A stretch of 64,000 bases of DNA from JADLHS01 sp964594985. Lineage in GTDB: Bacteria; Verrucomicrobiota; Verrucomicrobiia; Limisphaerales; JADLHS01. The position numbers and the translations under genes are program-made. The stretch lies in contig CAZQNQ010000013.1 in assembly GCA_964594985.1 (NCBI GenBank), forward strand, positions 61,741 through 125,740. Reading direction: 5' to 3'. The stretch's first letter is position 1. Every line of letters begins with the position of its first letter. A model generated the notes under the pieces. It was not told the DNA's origin. It ran no database searches and saw only the letters and a list, made by a program, of their open reading frames with translations. Shown here one piece after another: positions 23,356 to 32,211 of the stretch.

Positions 23356-26300
23356 TCAAGGTTTAACCAGCCGGAAGAAAACATTGGTCTTGGCCGGACT
23401 GACCGGGATGTTGACACTCGTCAACGCCGCCGAATTCGGATAGGCGAACCACGCATTCGCATCCACCACGCTGACCGCATTGGTTTGCAGAATCCAACCG
23501 CCGTTGGTTGGCCACGAAAGTGACAGAGTGTTGCCGGACAGACTGGTCAGGATCGTGCCGGGGTTTGGATTGATGGAATCCGTCACGCTGGTCACTTGAA
23601 TCGAACCATCCACCGCCACCTTGTTGTTCCAAACGTAGGTTTTTCCGTTCGCGTCCGTGGTCACCAGATTGATGGCCCCAAAGGTCGTGACCGCCGCCGG
23701 GAATAATTGGAAGGAATCCCCCACTTGCAGCGCCGGGCCAACATTGGAAACCGTCAGCGAACCGCCGTAAGTGATCGTGCCGCCGACCGAGATGAGTTTG
23801 TCGCTGGTCGGCGTAGTGGCGCGATTCACTTCCAACGCGAGGGTTCCGGCGAGCGTGATGTTGTTGCTGACATACAAGGTGCCGACCGATGCGCCCGGCG
23901 CGACGATTGAACCCGCCGCCGTCACCAGACTGCCGTTGATCGCGCCATTGCCTGTCAACGTCTGTCCGGCATTCAGGGTCAAGGTCTGATCCAGTCGCCC
24001 CAGCACGTCCAAAGTTGCCTCCGCTGCGATGCCAATCACCGCGCTGTTGCTGATGGAGCCACCGCCAATCGCCAACGGGTCGGTGAGCGCCAGTGTGCCA
24101 GCCTTGATCAGCGTGTGGCCCGTATAGGTGTTGTTGCTCGACAGATTGAGCACGCCCGCACCGCTCTTCACGAGCCAGCCACTGTTGGTGATGATTCCGT
24201 CCAGATTCAGTGCGGCGGTGTCTATCACACTAAAGTCGCAATTCGTGCCGACCAGTGAGAAACCGGCGCTTGGATGCAACACTGACGTGGTAAAGTCGCT
24301 GTTATTGCGCAGCACGCCGGAATTAAACGTCACCTGACTGAATGTCGCGCTGTCGCCGTTCAATTCAATCACGCCGCCGTTCATGGTAAACGTGACGAGC
24401 GGCCCGACTTGCGTAGCCGTGGGATTGAGGAATACCAAGGTACCGTTGGTGTTGACCGTGACGGGATTGGCGTTCACCGAGTTCGCGCCGAACTCCTTGC
24501 TGAAATTGACCGTGCCTTGATTGATGTTGATGCCGATGCCGCTGTTGGCTGCGTCGCCGGCGATGGTCCACACCCCGGGACCGGTTTTGTTCATCGTGCG
24601 GTTGCCGCCAACAATCGCGCCGGCGGTCGTGAGTGTATTGGCGCTCACGGACAAGGTCAGGCCTTCCGACAAAAGGCTCACCGGCATGGGCAAGGTGAGG
24701 TCGGATGAACCGAGGAAGGTGAAGCTGCCATTCCATTGCATGCCCACCGGCCCGTTGAGCGTCAGCGGAGCGCCGCTGCCGTTGTCAATCGTCCCGCCGG
24801 CGACGGCAAACGTTCCGAAGCCAACCGCGCCATCGCTGTTGAGGTTGAGCGTGCCGGCATTGAGTTGCATCCCGCCGCCGAAGCTGTTGAAGCTGGCCAG
24901 CGTCAAGGTGCCGTTACCCGCCTTGCCCAAACCATAGTTCAAGCCGTTGTCGGTGATCATGCCGTCCACTTCGAGCGTATTCGAGTTCACGGTCAACAAT
25001 ACCGAGCCGCCCCCAAGTGTGATCGTGCCACTGCCAAGGTTCAGGTTCGTCGAACCGAGGAAAGTAAAGTCGTCATTCCAATATTGAGCGATGGGCGTCA
25101 ACAACGTCACCGCGTGACCGCTGGTGTTATCAATCTTCGCGCCAAAATTATTCGTCCATGGCCCGGTGCCGATGGCGGAATTCGCCCCGCCATCGCCGCC
25201 GTAATTGAGATTCAATGTGCCGGCGTTGACCGTCGTGCCACCGGTGTAGGTATTCGTGCCCGCGAGCGTCAGCACCCCGGAACCATTTTTCTCAACGCTC
25301 GCACTGCCGGTGATGTCGCCACTGCCCGAGATGGTGTAGCTGTTGGTTGAATTGACCTGCACGCCGGTCGGGGTCACGGTCGTATTCAAGGTGATCGTTA
25401 CGGGGAACGGACCAGTGGCCGAATCATCCAACACCGCTTTCTTGCCGTCCGAATAAGTCGCCGGCCCACCGAATTGCGCCCAATTAGGCGTCGTGCCGAC
25501 ATCCCAAATACCGCTGCCCACCCGCCACGTGAGCGCTGGATTCACCGGCGAAACTGTCACGTGCAGCACAATGGTTTTCGCACCCGAGTTGTGAACCAGG
25601 GTTGCGGTCGTGCCGCCGGGCAGAGATGTCGGCGTGGTCGGCACGGTCCCAGACAGCGTGCCCGTGTAATGCCAGAGCGGATAATCACCGACGGCAATGG
25701 CGCTGCCACTGACAGAGACGTTTGGCGTCACGGCGAAGGACAAATTGCCGTTCACTTGAACGGGCGCCACGGTTGTGCTCGGCGGGAAACTGCCGAAGTT
25801 GAAATCAGCCGTCGGCGTGCCGGAGTTGTAAGTCAGATTGCCGATGGACCAGAATTGCCCGCCCCCGGCCACCACCACGGAGTTCACCGGCAAGCCCGAC
25901 GAAACCGCCGCGCCTTCCAAGATCACCGGCCCGTTGGTGGGTGAATTGACCGTTGAAACCGTCAGCATCCCGTTGCCGACCACCGTTGCGCCGGAATAAT
26001 TGTTTGCCCCGCTCAACGTGAGATTGCCCGCGCCGGTCTTCTTCAAACCGCCGACACCCGTCAATGCCCCGGCAAGAGAGATGTTGAACGGCGTGCCGAA
26101 AATATCCGCGGCCTGGAACGTCACATCCCCGTTGATGTTGGTGAGATTCATCGGCACAGTGCAGGCGGGCGACCAGTTTGCCGTCGCGCCGATCGTCGCG
26201 CCCGAAAGATTGAAGGCGAACCCTGTGCCGGTGTTCGCCGGACGGCTGATATTCGGCGCATCGAGATATAGCGCGCCACCGGAGATATTGACCTGATTGG

Positions 26301-27459
26301 TCGGGTTCGCCGTGAAGTTTCCGCCCGCCGCACCAATCTGAAGACCTTGCGCTGTCACTGTGCCGCCTGAAAGATTGAAGATCGCCAACGCGTTCGCGCC
26401 ATAAGTCATCGAACCTTGCATGAGCGTGATCAAGTTGAGCAACGGACTGCTCACGCCCGGCGTTCCGCCCGCCCCCGTGCCGACGTTGACCGTGCCGCCG
26501 GAAATATCCAGCCTGGCCTGGCTGCCCGAATCAGGAATGAGAATGATCCGACCGTTGGAAACCCCACTGTTCTTCACCGTGTTGAGACTGCCGCCCGGAA
26601 GCACGTTGACGGCCGCCGGCGAACCCCGGGAAATCTGAAGATTGGCATTCGCATCATTGCCGCCCGTCACATTGATATTGAGCTGACCGCCATTGCTGAC
26701 GTTGATGATCCCGTCGCTGACGGGTGCGCCCGTCGCCGTGCGGCCGATGTCAAAGCGCGTCCCGACATTGACGATGGCCGCGCCAGAAACATTGAACGTG
26801 ACGCCGGCGGCCAGCATCGTGCCCTGCAACCACGCGCCGGTTGGCCCGCCCAAGGTTCCGTTCGTTGCGTTCACAGTGCTGACCGCCGCGCCGGAACCCT
26901 TGAAAATCAACGAACCACTGTTGTTCGCATAATGCCCCTGCGAAAAGGTCAGCACACTGTTCGCGCCGATAAAAACATCCGAGCCGTTGTTGTTGCGCCA
27001 CGGCACATCAATCCGCGCATTGACATTCGTCCCCACCCAAAGGCCGCGCGTCGAAACGCCAACGCCGCCGCCCGCCGCCGTCCACCCCAACTGCCCGGCG
27101 TTCACCCCGTCCGTCGTAATCGTGTAGGTGCCGGGATTCGTGAACGTGACCGAAACCGGTTGCCGTAGCGCGATATTATTCGTCACCGTGTAGTTGCCCA
27201 TCGCACCGCTCCCGATGCCAAACACCGCGTCATTGGCATCCGTCCAACTCACATTGCCGCCGCCATCCCACCACAGATTCGCGTCCTCCCAATTGCCGCT
27301 GCCATCCTGCGCCCCCGGCGTAACGCTGTCGGCATCCCACGTCAAAACGGCGGCCGGGGAAATCGTGATGGAAATTAAAAACAGACAAAAGGCGAACTTC
27401 GTTTTGAGGCGACACAGATGACCGCCCGGGTTTGCGGCAGGAAGGGTTTGCGTTTTCAT
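23356..27459 (-). CDS. Giant secreted beta-strand-repeat protein
   Basis: A protein of about 1367 aa starting MKTQTLPAANPGG. The signal peptide is CLFLISITISPAAV. The body is made of autotransporter-associated beta-strand repeats: many copies of a LTLAGTNTYTGGTTVNAGTL-like unit, a parallel beta-helix rung. It has no visible catalytic module and ends in a short domain closing FFRLVKP. The first ~450 residues run parallel to those of the 16975 protein (shared WRNxNGxDxFIGxNSVLTFS region). No C-terminal autotransporter barrel is present. Likely an adhesin, surface-layer or scaffold protein. The start at 27459 puts the signal peptide near the N-terminus; longer starts do not. Confidence 0.87.
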   Translation of the reverse strand: MKTQTLPAANPGGHLCRLKTKFAFCLFLISITISPAAVLTWDADSVTPGAQDGSGNWEDANLWWDGGGNVSWTDANDAVFGIGSGAMGNYTVTNNIALRQPVSVTFTNPGTYTITTDGVNAGQLGWTAAGGGVGVSTRGLWVGTNVNARIDVPWRNNNGSDVFIGANSVLTFSQGHYANNSGSLIFKGSGAAVSTVNATNGTLGGPTGAWLQGTMLAAGVTFNVSGAAIVNVGTRFDIGRTATGAPVSDGIINVSNGGQLNINVTGGNDANANLQISRGSPAAVNVLPGGSLNTVKNSGVSNGRIILIPDSGSQARLDISGGTVNVGTGAGGTPGVSSPLLNLITLMQGSMTYGANALAIFNLSGGTVTAQGLQIGAAGGNFTANPTNQVNISGGALYLDAPNISRPANTGTGFAFNLSGATIGATANWSPACTVPMNLTNINGDVTFQAADIFGTPFNISLAGALTGVGGLKKTGAGNLTLSGANNYSGATVVGNGMLTVSTVNSPTNGPVILEGAAVSSGLPVNSVVVAGGGQFWSIGNLTYNSGTPTADFNFGSFPPSTTVAPVQVNGNLSFAVTPNVSVSGSAIAVGDYPLWHYTGTLSGTVPTTPTSLPGGTTATLVHNSGAKTIVLHVTVSPVNPALTWRVGSGIWDVGTTPNWAQFGGPATYSDGKKAVLDDSATGPFPVTITLNTTVTPTGVQVNSTNSYTISGSGDITGSASVEKNGSGVLTLAGTNTYTGGTTVNAGTLNLNYGGDGGANSAIGTGPWTNNFGAKIDNTSGHAVTLLTPIAQYWNDDFTFLGSTNLNLGSGTITLGGGSVLLTVNSNTLEVDGMITDNGLNYGLGKAGNGTLTLASFNSFGGGMQLNAGTLNLNSDGAVGFGTFAVAGGTIDNGSGAPLTLNGPVGMQWNGSFTFLGSSDLTLPMPVSLLSEGLTLSVSANTLTTAGAIVGGNRTMNKTGPGVWTIAGDAANSGIGININQGTVNFSKEFGANSVNANPVTVNTNGTLVFLNPTATQVGPLVTFTMNGGVIELNGDSATFSQVTFNSGVLRNNSDFTTSVLHPSAGFSLVGTNCDFSVIDTAALNLDGIITNSGWLVKSGAGVLNLSSNNTYTGHTLIKAGTLALTDPLAIGGGSISNSAVIGIAAEATLDVLGRLDQTLTLNAGQTLTGNGAINGSLVTAAGSIVAPGASVGTLYVSNNITLAGTLALEVNRATTPTSDKLISVGGTITYGGSLTVSNVGPALQVGDSFQLFPAAVTTFGAINLVTTDANGKTYVWNNKVAVDGSIQVTSVTDSINPNPGTILTSLSGNTLSLSWPTNGGWILQTNAVSVVDANAWFAYPNSAALTSVNIPVSPAKTNVFFRLVKP

Positions 27460-27993
27460 GGTTGGTTGTTTTGGTTGGTGGTGGTTGGTGGTGGTTGTCA
27501 ACAAGCACGCCGGCATCTGCATCACGCCCCTGATTTCTTGTCGAAACGACGAAAGCAAAAAGCAAAGCTGCTTCGGTCAACAGGAAGGTGATTCGTAGGG
27601 ATGGATAATCCATCCCGATGATGTTTCTGGCACATGCTTGCGGAAGCAATCTGACAGGAATGCTGTTTTAGGACGCGGGAAGCGCGTGCCAAGCTTCGGG
27701 GGAATTAGTGCCAAATCAGTCAACTTTGACAACCTTGCCGCAAGAGGCAGTTTGCCGGCGATTTGAGCGGGCCTGCCACCTGATTCAAATCAAGACCGGG
27801 GCAGGCTCAATCTCACCGTTGGTTTACGCGACACGGCAAACATGCCTGCTCGCAGCCGATGTGCCTTTGCCCATAACAACCTTGAGAACTTTTGGCAGCA
27901 ACTCAAAGAGAGACAAGGCCACTTGGCTGCCAACGCAGAAATGAACTTGTCGCCGCCGTTGTCCCCGGGCAATGATGGGAAACACGCGATGCC
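27460..27993. other. Intergenic region with divergent promoters expected
   Basis: This 534-bp gap separates the minus-strand exoprotein operon from the plus-strand DUF5989 gene, so promoters for both should lie here. It contains a G/T-rich tract (27463-27500, repeated TTGGTGGTGGTTG) just upstream of the exoprotein start and a near-perfect 19-bp palindrome at 27598-27616. No convincing -35/-10 pair or coding frame was seen. Confidence 0.6.
27598..27616. promoter_or_regulatory. 19-bp palindrome, possible operator
   Basis: GGGATGGAT-A-ATCCATCCC is a perfect 9-bp inverted repeat with one central base, 139 bp upstream of the exoprotein gene start and 378 bp upstream of the DUF5989 gene. Its size suits a homodimeric repressor. 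It could also be a simple repeat remnant. Confidence 0.35.
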
Positions 27994-28122
27994 ATGAGCC
28001 GCCTAGCCATCATCAAAGAATTTCTGGAGTTCCTGCGCGAGCGGAAGAAGTGGTGGATTGCGCCCATCGTGATCTTCGCCAAGGGCAGCGCGCTCGCTCC
28101 CTTCATCTACAGCCTGTTTTAA
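27994..28122 (+). CDS. DUF5989 (SxtN-like) small membrane protein
   Basis: A 42-aa protein. The N-terminal KEFLEFLRERKKWW and C-terminal GSALAPFIYSLF match the DUF5989 family, found beside carbamoyltransferases and polysaccharide genes. Family proteins usually have a longer hydrophobic stretch between the two conserved ends. Here only about eight residues (IAPIVIFA) remain, so the membrane segment appears shortened by roughly a dozen residues. Its TAA overlaps an ATG of the next frame (TAATG), indicating coupling to the O-antigen-ligase-like gene. Confidence 0.7.
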   Translation: MSRLAIIKEFLEFLRERKKWWIAPIVIFAKGSALAPFIYSLF

Positions 28123-28139
28123 TGGGAGGCCGCATCGTC

Positions 28140-30050
28140 ATGAACCGCGAAACGCTCGATCGCTGGTGCGAACGTGGCATCCTTGGCTTGGTCCTGAGCA
28201 TCCTGGTTTACAGCCCGCTCGCCTTCGCCACGGCGCGGCTGCAGGAATTTCTCGTCGTCCAACTGCTCACCGTCGCCGCCCTGCTCTTGTGGCTGGCGCG
28301 CGTCTGGTTGAGTGCGAAACCCAAATTTCTGTTCCCGCCTCTCGGCTGGGCCGTGCTCGCCTTCGCGGGTTATGCGATCGGACGTTACCTGGCTTGCGAT
28401 GTCGAATACATCGGGCGACAGGAGCTGCTCCGCATTCTCGTCTATACGGCGGTGTTTTTCCTCGTGCTGAACAATCTGCACCGGCAGGAATCCACCCAAA
28501 TCATCGCCTTCACCTGGTTCGGCCTCGCGGTGCTCATCTCGTTCTATGCCGTGGTCCAATTCGCAACGAAGTCCGATCTCGTCTGGAACGTCCATTCCGG
28601 CTACGTGGGGCGCGGCAGCGGCACTTACATCTGCCCGAACCATCTCGCCGGCTTTCTCGAAATGCTGGTGCCGCTCGCGGTCGCTTACGTCTTCGTTGGA
28701 CGCGGTAAACCCTTGACCCGGATTTTCATCTCCTACGCGGTGTTGGCGATGATCGCCGGCATCGCCGTCACGGCGTCCCGCGGCAGTTGGGTGGCGGTGG
28801 CGCTGGCTTTGATCAGTCTCGCCCTGTTGTTGCTGTCGCACCGGTCGTTTCGCTGGCCAGCCCTCGCCTTGCTGACACTGCTCGTCGTGGGCGGATTCAT
28901 GGCCAACGTCAAAACGGATTACTTCAAACAGCGCTTCAACCGCTCCTTTGTCGCCGGCAAGATCGACCTCGACACCCGGATGGTGCTCTGGGATTCCGCC
29001 GTGCGCATGTGGCAGGACCATGTGTGGGTCGGCGTCGGCCCGGGCCATTACGACTTGCGCTTCCGGATCTATCGTCCGCCCTCAGTACAACTCCAACCCG
29101 ATCGCGCCCATAACGAATACCTCAATACTCTCGCGGACTGGGGTGTCATCGGCATGGGCATCGTCGCCGGGGCGCTCGGCTTGTTGACGGTGGGCGTGGT
29201 GAAGGTCTGGCGGCACGTGCAGCGCGATGGCGGCGTGTTCGCCTCGAACTTGAGCGACAAATTCGCCTTCGTGCTCGGCGCGGCGATGGGTTTGTTTGCC
29301 CTGGCACTGCATTCCGTCGTGGACTTCAACCTGCACATTCCCGCCAACGCCATCGTCGCCGTGACGTTGATGGCCCTGCTCACGAGTCACTGGCGCTTCG
29401 CAACGGACCGTTTCTGGTTCTCGGCGCGCTGGCCCGGCAAGCTCCTCGCCACGGTGCTACTGCTGACGATGCTGGGTTACATCGGACTGCAAACACTCCG
29501 GCTCGGCCGGGAAAACTTCGCGTTGCGCCACGCCGCCACCTTGGAAAACGGATCCCTGGAGCAAGCCGCCGCCTTGGAACGCGCCTACGCCATCGAACCG
29601 CACAATGGCGACACGGCTTACGCTCTCGGCGAAATCTACCGGCTGACCAGCCTGGAAGGCAAAGCGGACTTCCCACAACGCGCCGATCAAGCCATCCTCT
29701 GGTACCAACGCGGCCTCACCAACAATCCGTTCAACGGTTTCAACTACATGCGCTGGGGAATGGTCTTGGACTTCTTGCACCGCCACGATGAGGCGGAGCC
29801 GCTGTTCCTGAAGGCGGATGAATTGGACCCGAACGGTTACTTCACCAGCGCGCACGTCGGCCAACATTATGTTGATGCGGGCGATTACGCCAATGCCCGG
29901 CCCTGGCTGGAGCGGTCCATTTTCCTCTTCCGCAAAGATAACCCCGTCGCCGAAGTGAATCTGAAAATCGCCAATGACCGGCTCCTGGAAGCCGCGCAGG
30001 ACCCGTTGTTACAAAAATTGCGGGAACGGATGCGGCAACAGCCGGACTAA
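28140..30050 (+). CDS. O-antigen ligase-like polymerase with C-terminal TPR repeats
   Basis: A 636-aa protein. Residues 15 to about 430 hold ten or more membrane helices. The Wzy_C/O-antigen-ligase loop is visible with GRGSGTYICPNHLAGFLEM, and the periplasmic motif GVGPGHYD...RAHNEYLNTLADWGVIG contains the conserved Arg-His. Residues 470-630 form TPR-like helices (LERAYAIEPHNGDTAYALGE, FLKADELDPNGYF). Such proteins join or polymerise undecaprenyl-linked glycans, or ligate glycans to acceptors. The ATG at 28140 is chosen because GGGAGG lies 10 nt upstream; ATG 28122 is an alternative. Translationally linked to DUF5989. Confidence 0.88.
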   Translation: MNRETLDRWCERGILGLVLSILVYSPLAFATARLQEFLVVQLLTVAALLLWLARVWLSAKPKFLFPPLGWAVLAFAGYAIGRYLACDVEYIGRQELLRILVYTAVFFLVLNNLHRQESTQIIAFTWFGLAVLISFYAVVQFATKSDLVWNVHSGYVGRGSGTYICPNHLAGFLEMLVPLAVAYVFVGRGKPLTRIFISYAVLAMIAGIAVTASRGSWVAVALALISLALLLLSHRSFRWPALALLTLLVVGGFMANVKTDYFKQRFNRSFVAGKIDLDTRMVLWDSAVRMWQDHVWVGVGPGHYDLRFRIYRPPSVQLQPDRAHNEYLNTLADWGVIGMGIVAGALGLLTVGVVKVWRHVQRDGGVFASNLSDKFAFVLGAAMGLFALALHSVVDFNLHIPANAIVAVTLMALLTSHWRFATDRFWFSARWPGKLLATVLLLTMLGYIGLQTLRLGRENFALRHAATLENGSLEQAAALERAYAIEPHNGDTAYALGEIYRLTSLEGKADFPQRADQAILWYQRGLTNNPFNGFNYMRWGMVLDFLHRHDEAEPLFLKADELDPNGYFTSAHVGQHYVDAGDYANARPWLERSIFLFRKDNPVAEVNLKIANDRLLEAAQDPLLQKLRERMRQQPD

Positions 30051-30066
30051 ACCACGGCGCGGCCCT

Positions 30067-30801
30067 TCACTTCACGGTCACGCGCGGACGGCGGCGACAA
30101 CCATTCTGGAACAAGAGCCGCCAGACCATGATGAGTGCTTCTTGGATGATGTGCCCGGACATCTTGGAGTGACCTTGCACCCGTTCGGTGAAGATGATCG
30201 GGACCTCCGCCACCCGATAGCCATTGCGCCACAATTTGTGCGTCAGTTCGATCTGGAAGCTGTAACCGTTGGATTTGACTTCTTCCAGGTTCAACGCTTC
30301 CAACGCGCGCCGCCGGAAACATTTATAACCACCCGTGGGATCGGTGATCGGCATGCCGGTGATGATCCGCACATACATCGCCGCGCCCTTGCTCAACATC
30401 AGCCGGCTCAACGGCCAGTTGATGATGCGGATGCCGTTCACGTAGCGTGACCCCAGCACCAGATCGGCATCTTTCGCCGCTTCCAGGAACGCCGGCACAT
30501 CATCGGGGTTATGGGAGAAGTCCCCGTCCATCTCGAAGATGAATTCGTAGCCCTTTTCCAACGCCCACTTGAACCCCGCGAGATACGCGCGACCCAAGCC
30601 GTTCTTTTCCGTGCGATGCAACACATGCACCTCGGGATGCTTGGCCGCCAGTTCATCCGCCAGCTTGCCGGTACCATCAGGGGAATTGTCATCCACCACC
30701 AGCAGGTCCACCGGCGTCGGCAGCGCCAGCAAGCGGGCCACCATGCGCGGGAGATTCTCCCGCTCATTATAGGTCGGCACGATGATCAAGGTGGTATTCA
30801 T
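30067..30801 (-). CDS. Polyprenol-phosphate mannosyltransferase-like GT2 glycosyltransferase
   Basis: A 244-aa family 2 glycosyltransferase of the dolichol-phosphate mannose synthase (DPM1) type. Visible: the N-terminal IIVPTYNERENLPRM, LLVVDDNSPDGTG with the nucleotide-sugar Asp pair, the metal-binding DGDFSHNP, and DPTGGYKCFRRRALEAL. Residues near the end (RVQGHSKMSG) match the family. It lacks the C-terminal membrane pair seen in some homologues, so it is a short soluble or peripheral form. It makes polyprenyl-phosphate-mannose (or another hexose) on the cytoplasmic face, feeding glycan or protein glycosylation. Convergent with the O-antigen-ligase-like gene (16-nt gap). Confidence 0.92.
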   Translation of the reverse strand: MNTTLIIVPTYNERENLPRMVARLLALPTPVDLLVVDDNSPDGTGKLADELAAKHPEVHVLHRTEKNGLGRAYLAGFKWALEKGYEFIFEMDGDFSHNPDDVPAFLEAAKDADLVLGSRYVNGIRIINWPLSRLMLSKGAAMYVRIITGMPITDPTGGYKCFRRRALEALNLEEVKSNGYSFQIELTHKLWRNGYRVAEVPIIFTERVQGHSKMSGHIIQEALIMVWRLLFQNGCRRRPRVTVK

Positions 30802-31018
30802 TCCCGGCTAAACGCGGCACACAATTACGCGACCGGCCCCGCCAAAACAAGCCGCGTTTTGTGCCTCCGCCCGGGCGCTGACGGGGTTTGCTACCCGGCC
30901 CCCCATCATCCGTTGAAAGATTTTTATATTTTGGGGAACCATTTTCATTTTCATGCCTCTCAACCTTGAAACCGGTTAAAGCCCGGCCATTCAGCCAGAA
31001 CCAAAAGCCAACAGTTTC

Positions 31019-31669
31019 ATGCGTATGCGAACAAATTTGTATCTGCTCAAGGCCGCCTCCCTGCTGGTGGCCATTGTCCTGCCGCTCACGTCGCTCAAAG
31101 CTGCTTTGCTAAGCCCAAACACCTTCATCACCCCAACCTTGGAAGCCGGTCCTGTCAACGCCAGCCTGCTGGCCACCACCAACGTCTCATTCTCTGCAAT
31201 TGATGCCGGCAATAACGTCTTGTTCAGCGGCACCCTGATCAGTTCGGTCTGGAGCGGGGATACCTCCAATCCCTACAGTGGCCTGACCTTTACCTATCAA
31301 TTAAGTTCCGCCCCTGGCAGCCTGCATACAATCGACCGCTTAACACTGAATAGCTTTTCCGGCCTGTTGACTGACGTGGGTTACAATGGGACTGGAATTG
31401 TGCCGATCCGGGCCATCCGCCCAGGCAGTGATTTGATTGCCTTTGATTTTGAAAATGTTTTGTTTCAACCCACTCTGGGGCCGGGATTGAGTTCAGCTAC
31501 CTTGGTCATCCAGACTGATTCTCCTTATTGGAACATTGGCAACGGCTCGGTTATCAACGGTGCAACGGCGAATTTATCAGCTTTCGCGCCAGTGGCCGTC
31601 CCGGAACCGACCTCAATGGCATTGGTTGGACTTGGCATTGCCGCGTTTTTGCTCCGTAGAAAGCCCTAA
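31019..31669 (+). CDS. PEP-CTERM sorting domain protein
   Basis: A 216-aa exported protein. A signal peptide is at residues 8-28 (LLKAASLLVAIVLPLTSLKA). The body is rich in Ser, Thr and beta-strands. The C-terminus has the PEP-CTERM sorting signal: VPEPTSMALVGLGIAAFLLRRKP, with the PEP motif, a hydrophobic helix and an Arg/Lys tail. This is recognised by an exosortase, which is not in this window. The protein is probably displayed on the surface or in the extracellular matrix. A terminator follows at 31697. The ATG at 31019 or 31025 could be the start. Confidence 0.9.
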   Translation: MRMRTNLYLLKAASLLVAIVLPLTSLKAALLSPNTFITPTLEAGPVNASLLATTNVSFSAIDAGNNVLFSGTLISSVWSGDTSNPYSGLTFTYQLSSAPGSLHTIDRLTLNSFSGLLTDVGYNGTGIVPIRAIRPGSDLIAFDFENVLFQPTLGPGLSSATLVIQTDSPYWNIGNGSVINGATANLSAFAPVAVPEPTSMALVGLGIAAFLLRRKP

Positions 31670-31696
31670 GTTACAATTTCATCCCACCCGCGCCCC

Positions 31697-31727
31697 GAAA
31701 GGCTGGCTTCACCGCCAGCCTTTCCAT
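31697..31727 (+). terminator. Terminator after PEP-CTERM gene
   Basis: An 11-bp perfect stem GAAAGGCTGGC / GCCAGCCTTTC with a 6-nt loop lies 27 nt after the PEP-CTERM stop. The T-run after it is weak (CATTTCCC), so termination efficiency is uncertain. Confidence 0.6.
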
Positions 31728-31799
31728 TTCCCGGATGGACTTTTGCTTCGGCGCCGGTTAAGCAAACAGCGTGATTTCGGTCCAACAGCCACCACTCCC

Positions 31800-32201
31800 A
31801 TGACGCTCGCCTACCTCTGGGTCGCCCTCGGCGGTGCGCTCGGCAGCGTGCTCCGCTTTTGGATTTCCAACCTTAGTGCCGCGCGTTGGGGCGAGACCTT
31901 TCCGTGGGGCACCCTCATCGCCAACGTCAGCGGCTCGCTGCTCATCGGCATTCTCGCCGGCTGTTCCGGCCCGAACGGCGGCTGGTTCGCCAGCGACACG
32001 GCGCGCAAGCTTCTGATGATCGGTGTTTGCGGCGGCTACACGACATTCTCCTCGTTTAGCCTGCAAACCTTGACCCTCGCGCAGCAAGGCCAATGGCTGC
32101 GCGCCGGCTTGAACATTCTTGGCTCGGTTGCGCTTTGTCTCATCGCCGTTTGGCTTGGCCAGCTCATCGGCACGCACTTGAGTTCTGCCAAAGGAAATTA
32201 A
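31800..32201 (+). CDS. crcB: Fluoride-specific channel (CrcB/Fluc)
   Basis: A 133-aa, four-helix membrane protein that exports fluoride as a dual-topology dimer. Family motifs are present: GGALGSVLRFW in helix 1, WGTLIANVSGSLLIG with the pore Asn in helix 2, and GGYTTFSSFSLQT in helix 3, which binds the structural sodium and lines the fluoride pathway. No fluoride riboswitch consensus was recognised in the 130 nt upstream. The ATG at 31800 fits the family N-terminus; it is followed after 10 nt by a GAF-domain gene. Confidence 0.94.
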   Translation: MTLAYLWVALGGALGSVLRFWISNLSAARWGETFPWGTLIANVSGSLLIGILAGCSGPNGGWFASDTARKLLMIGVCGGYTTFSSFSLQTLTLAQQGQWLRAGLNILGSVALCLIAVWLGQLIGTHLSSAKGN

Positions 32202-32211
32202 ATTTCACACC

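Noticed and set aside
16975..27459. Classical type V autotransporters
   Set aside because: The repeats belong to an autotransporter-associated family, but neither protein ends in a 12-strand barrel or an outer-membrane C-terminal aromatic signature.
27708..27944. 78-aa ORF in the divergent intergenic region
   Set aside because: It has irregular composition with no domain and no ribosome binding site, and lies where promoters are expected.
30802..31018. Riboswitch or sRNA between the glycosyltransferase and PEP-CTERM genes
   Set aside because: There are GC-rich segments and possible weak hairpins but no recognisable aptamer, terminator or conserved element. I see nothing definite in this gap.
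31670..31799. Fluoride riboswitch upstream of crcB
   Set aside because: The only strong structure is the hairpin that fits a terminator of the preceding gene. I could not match the fluoride aptamer consensus.
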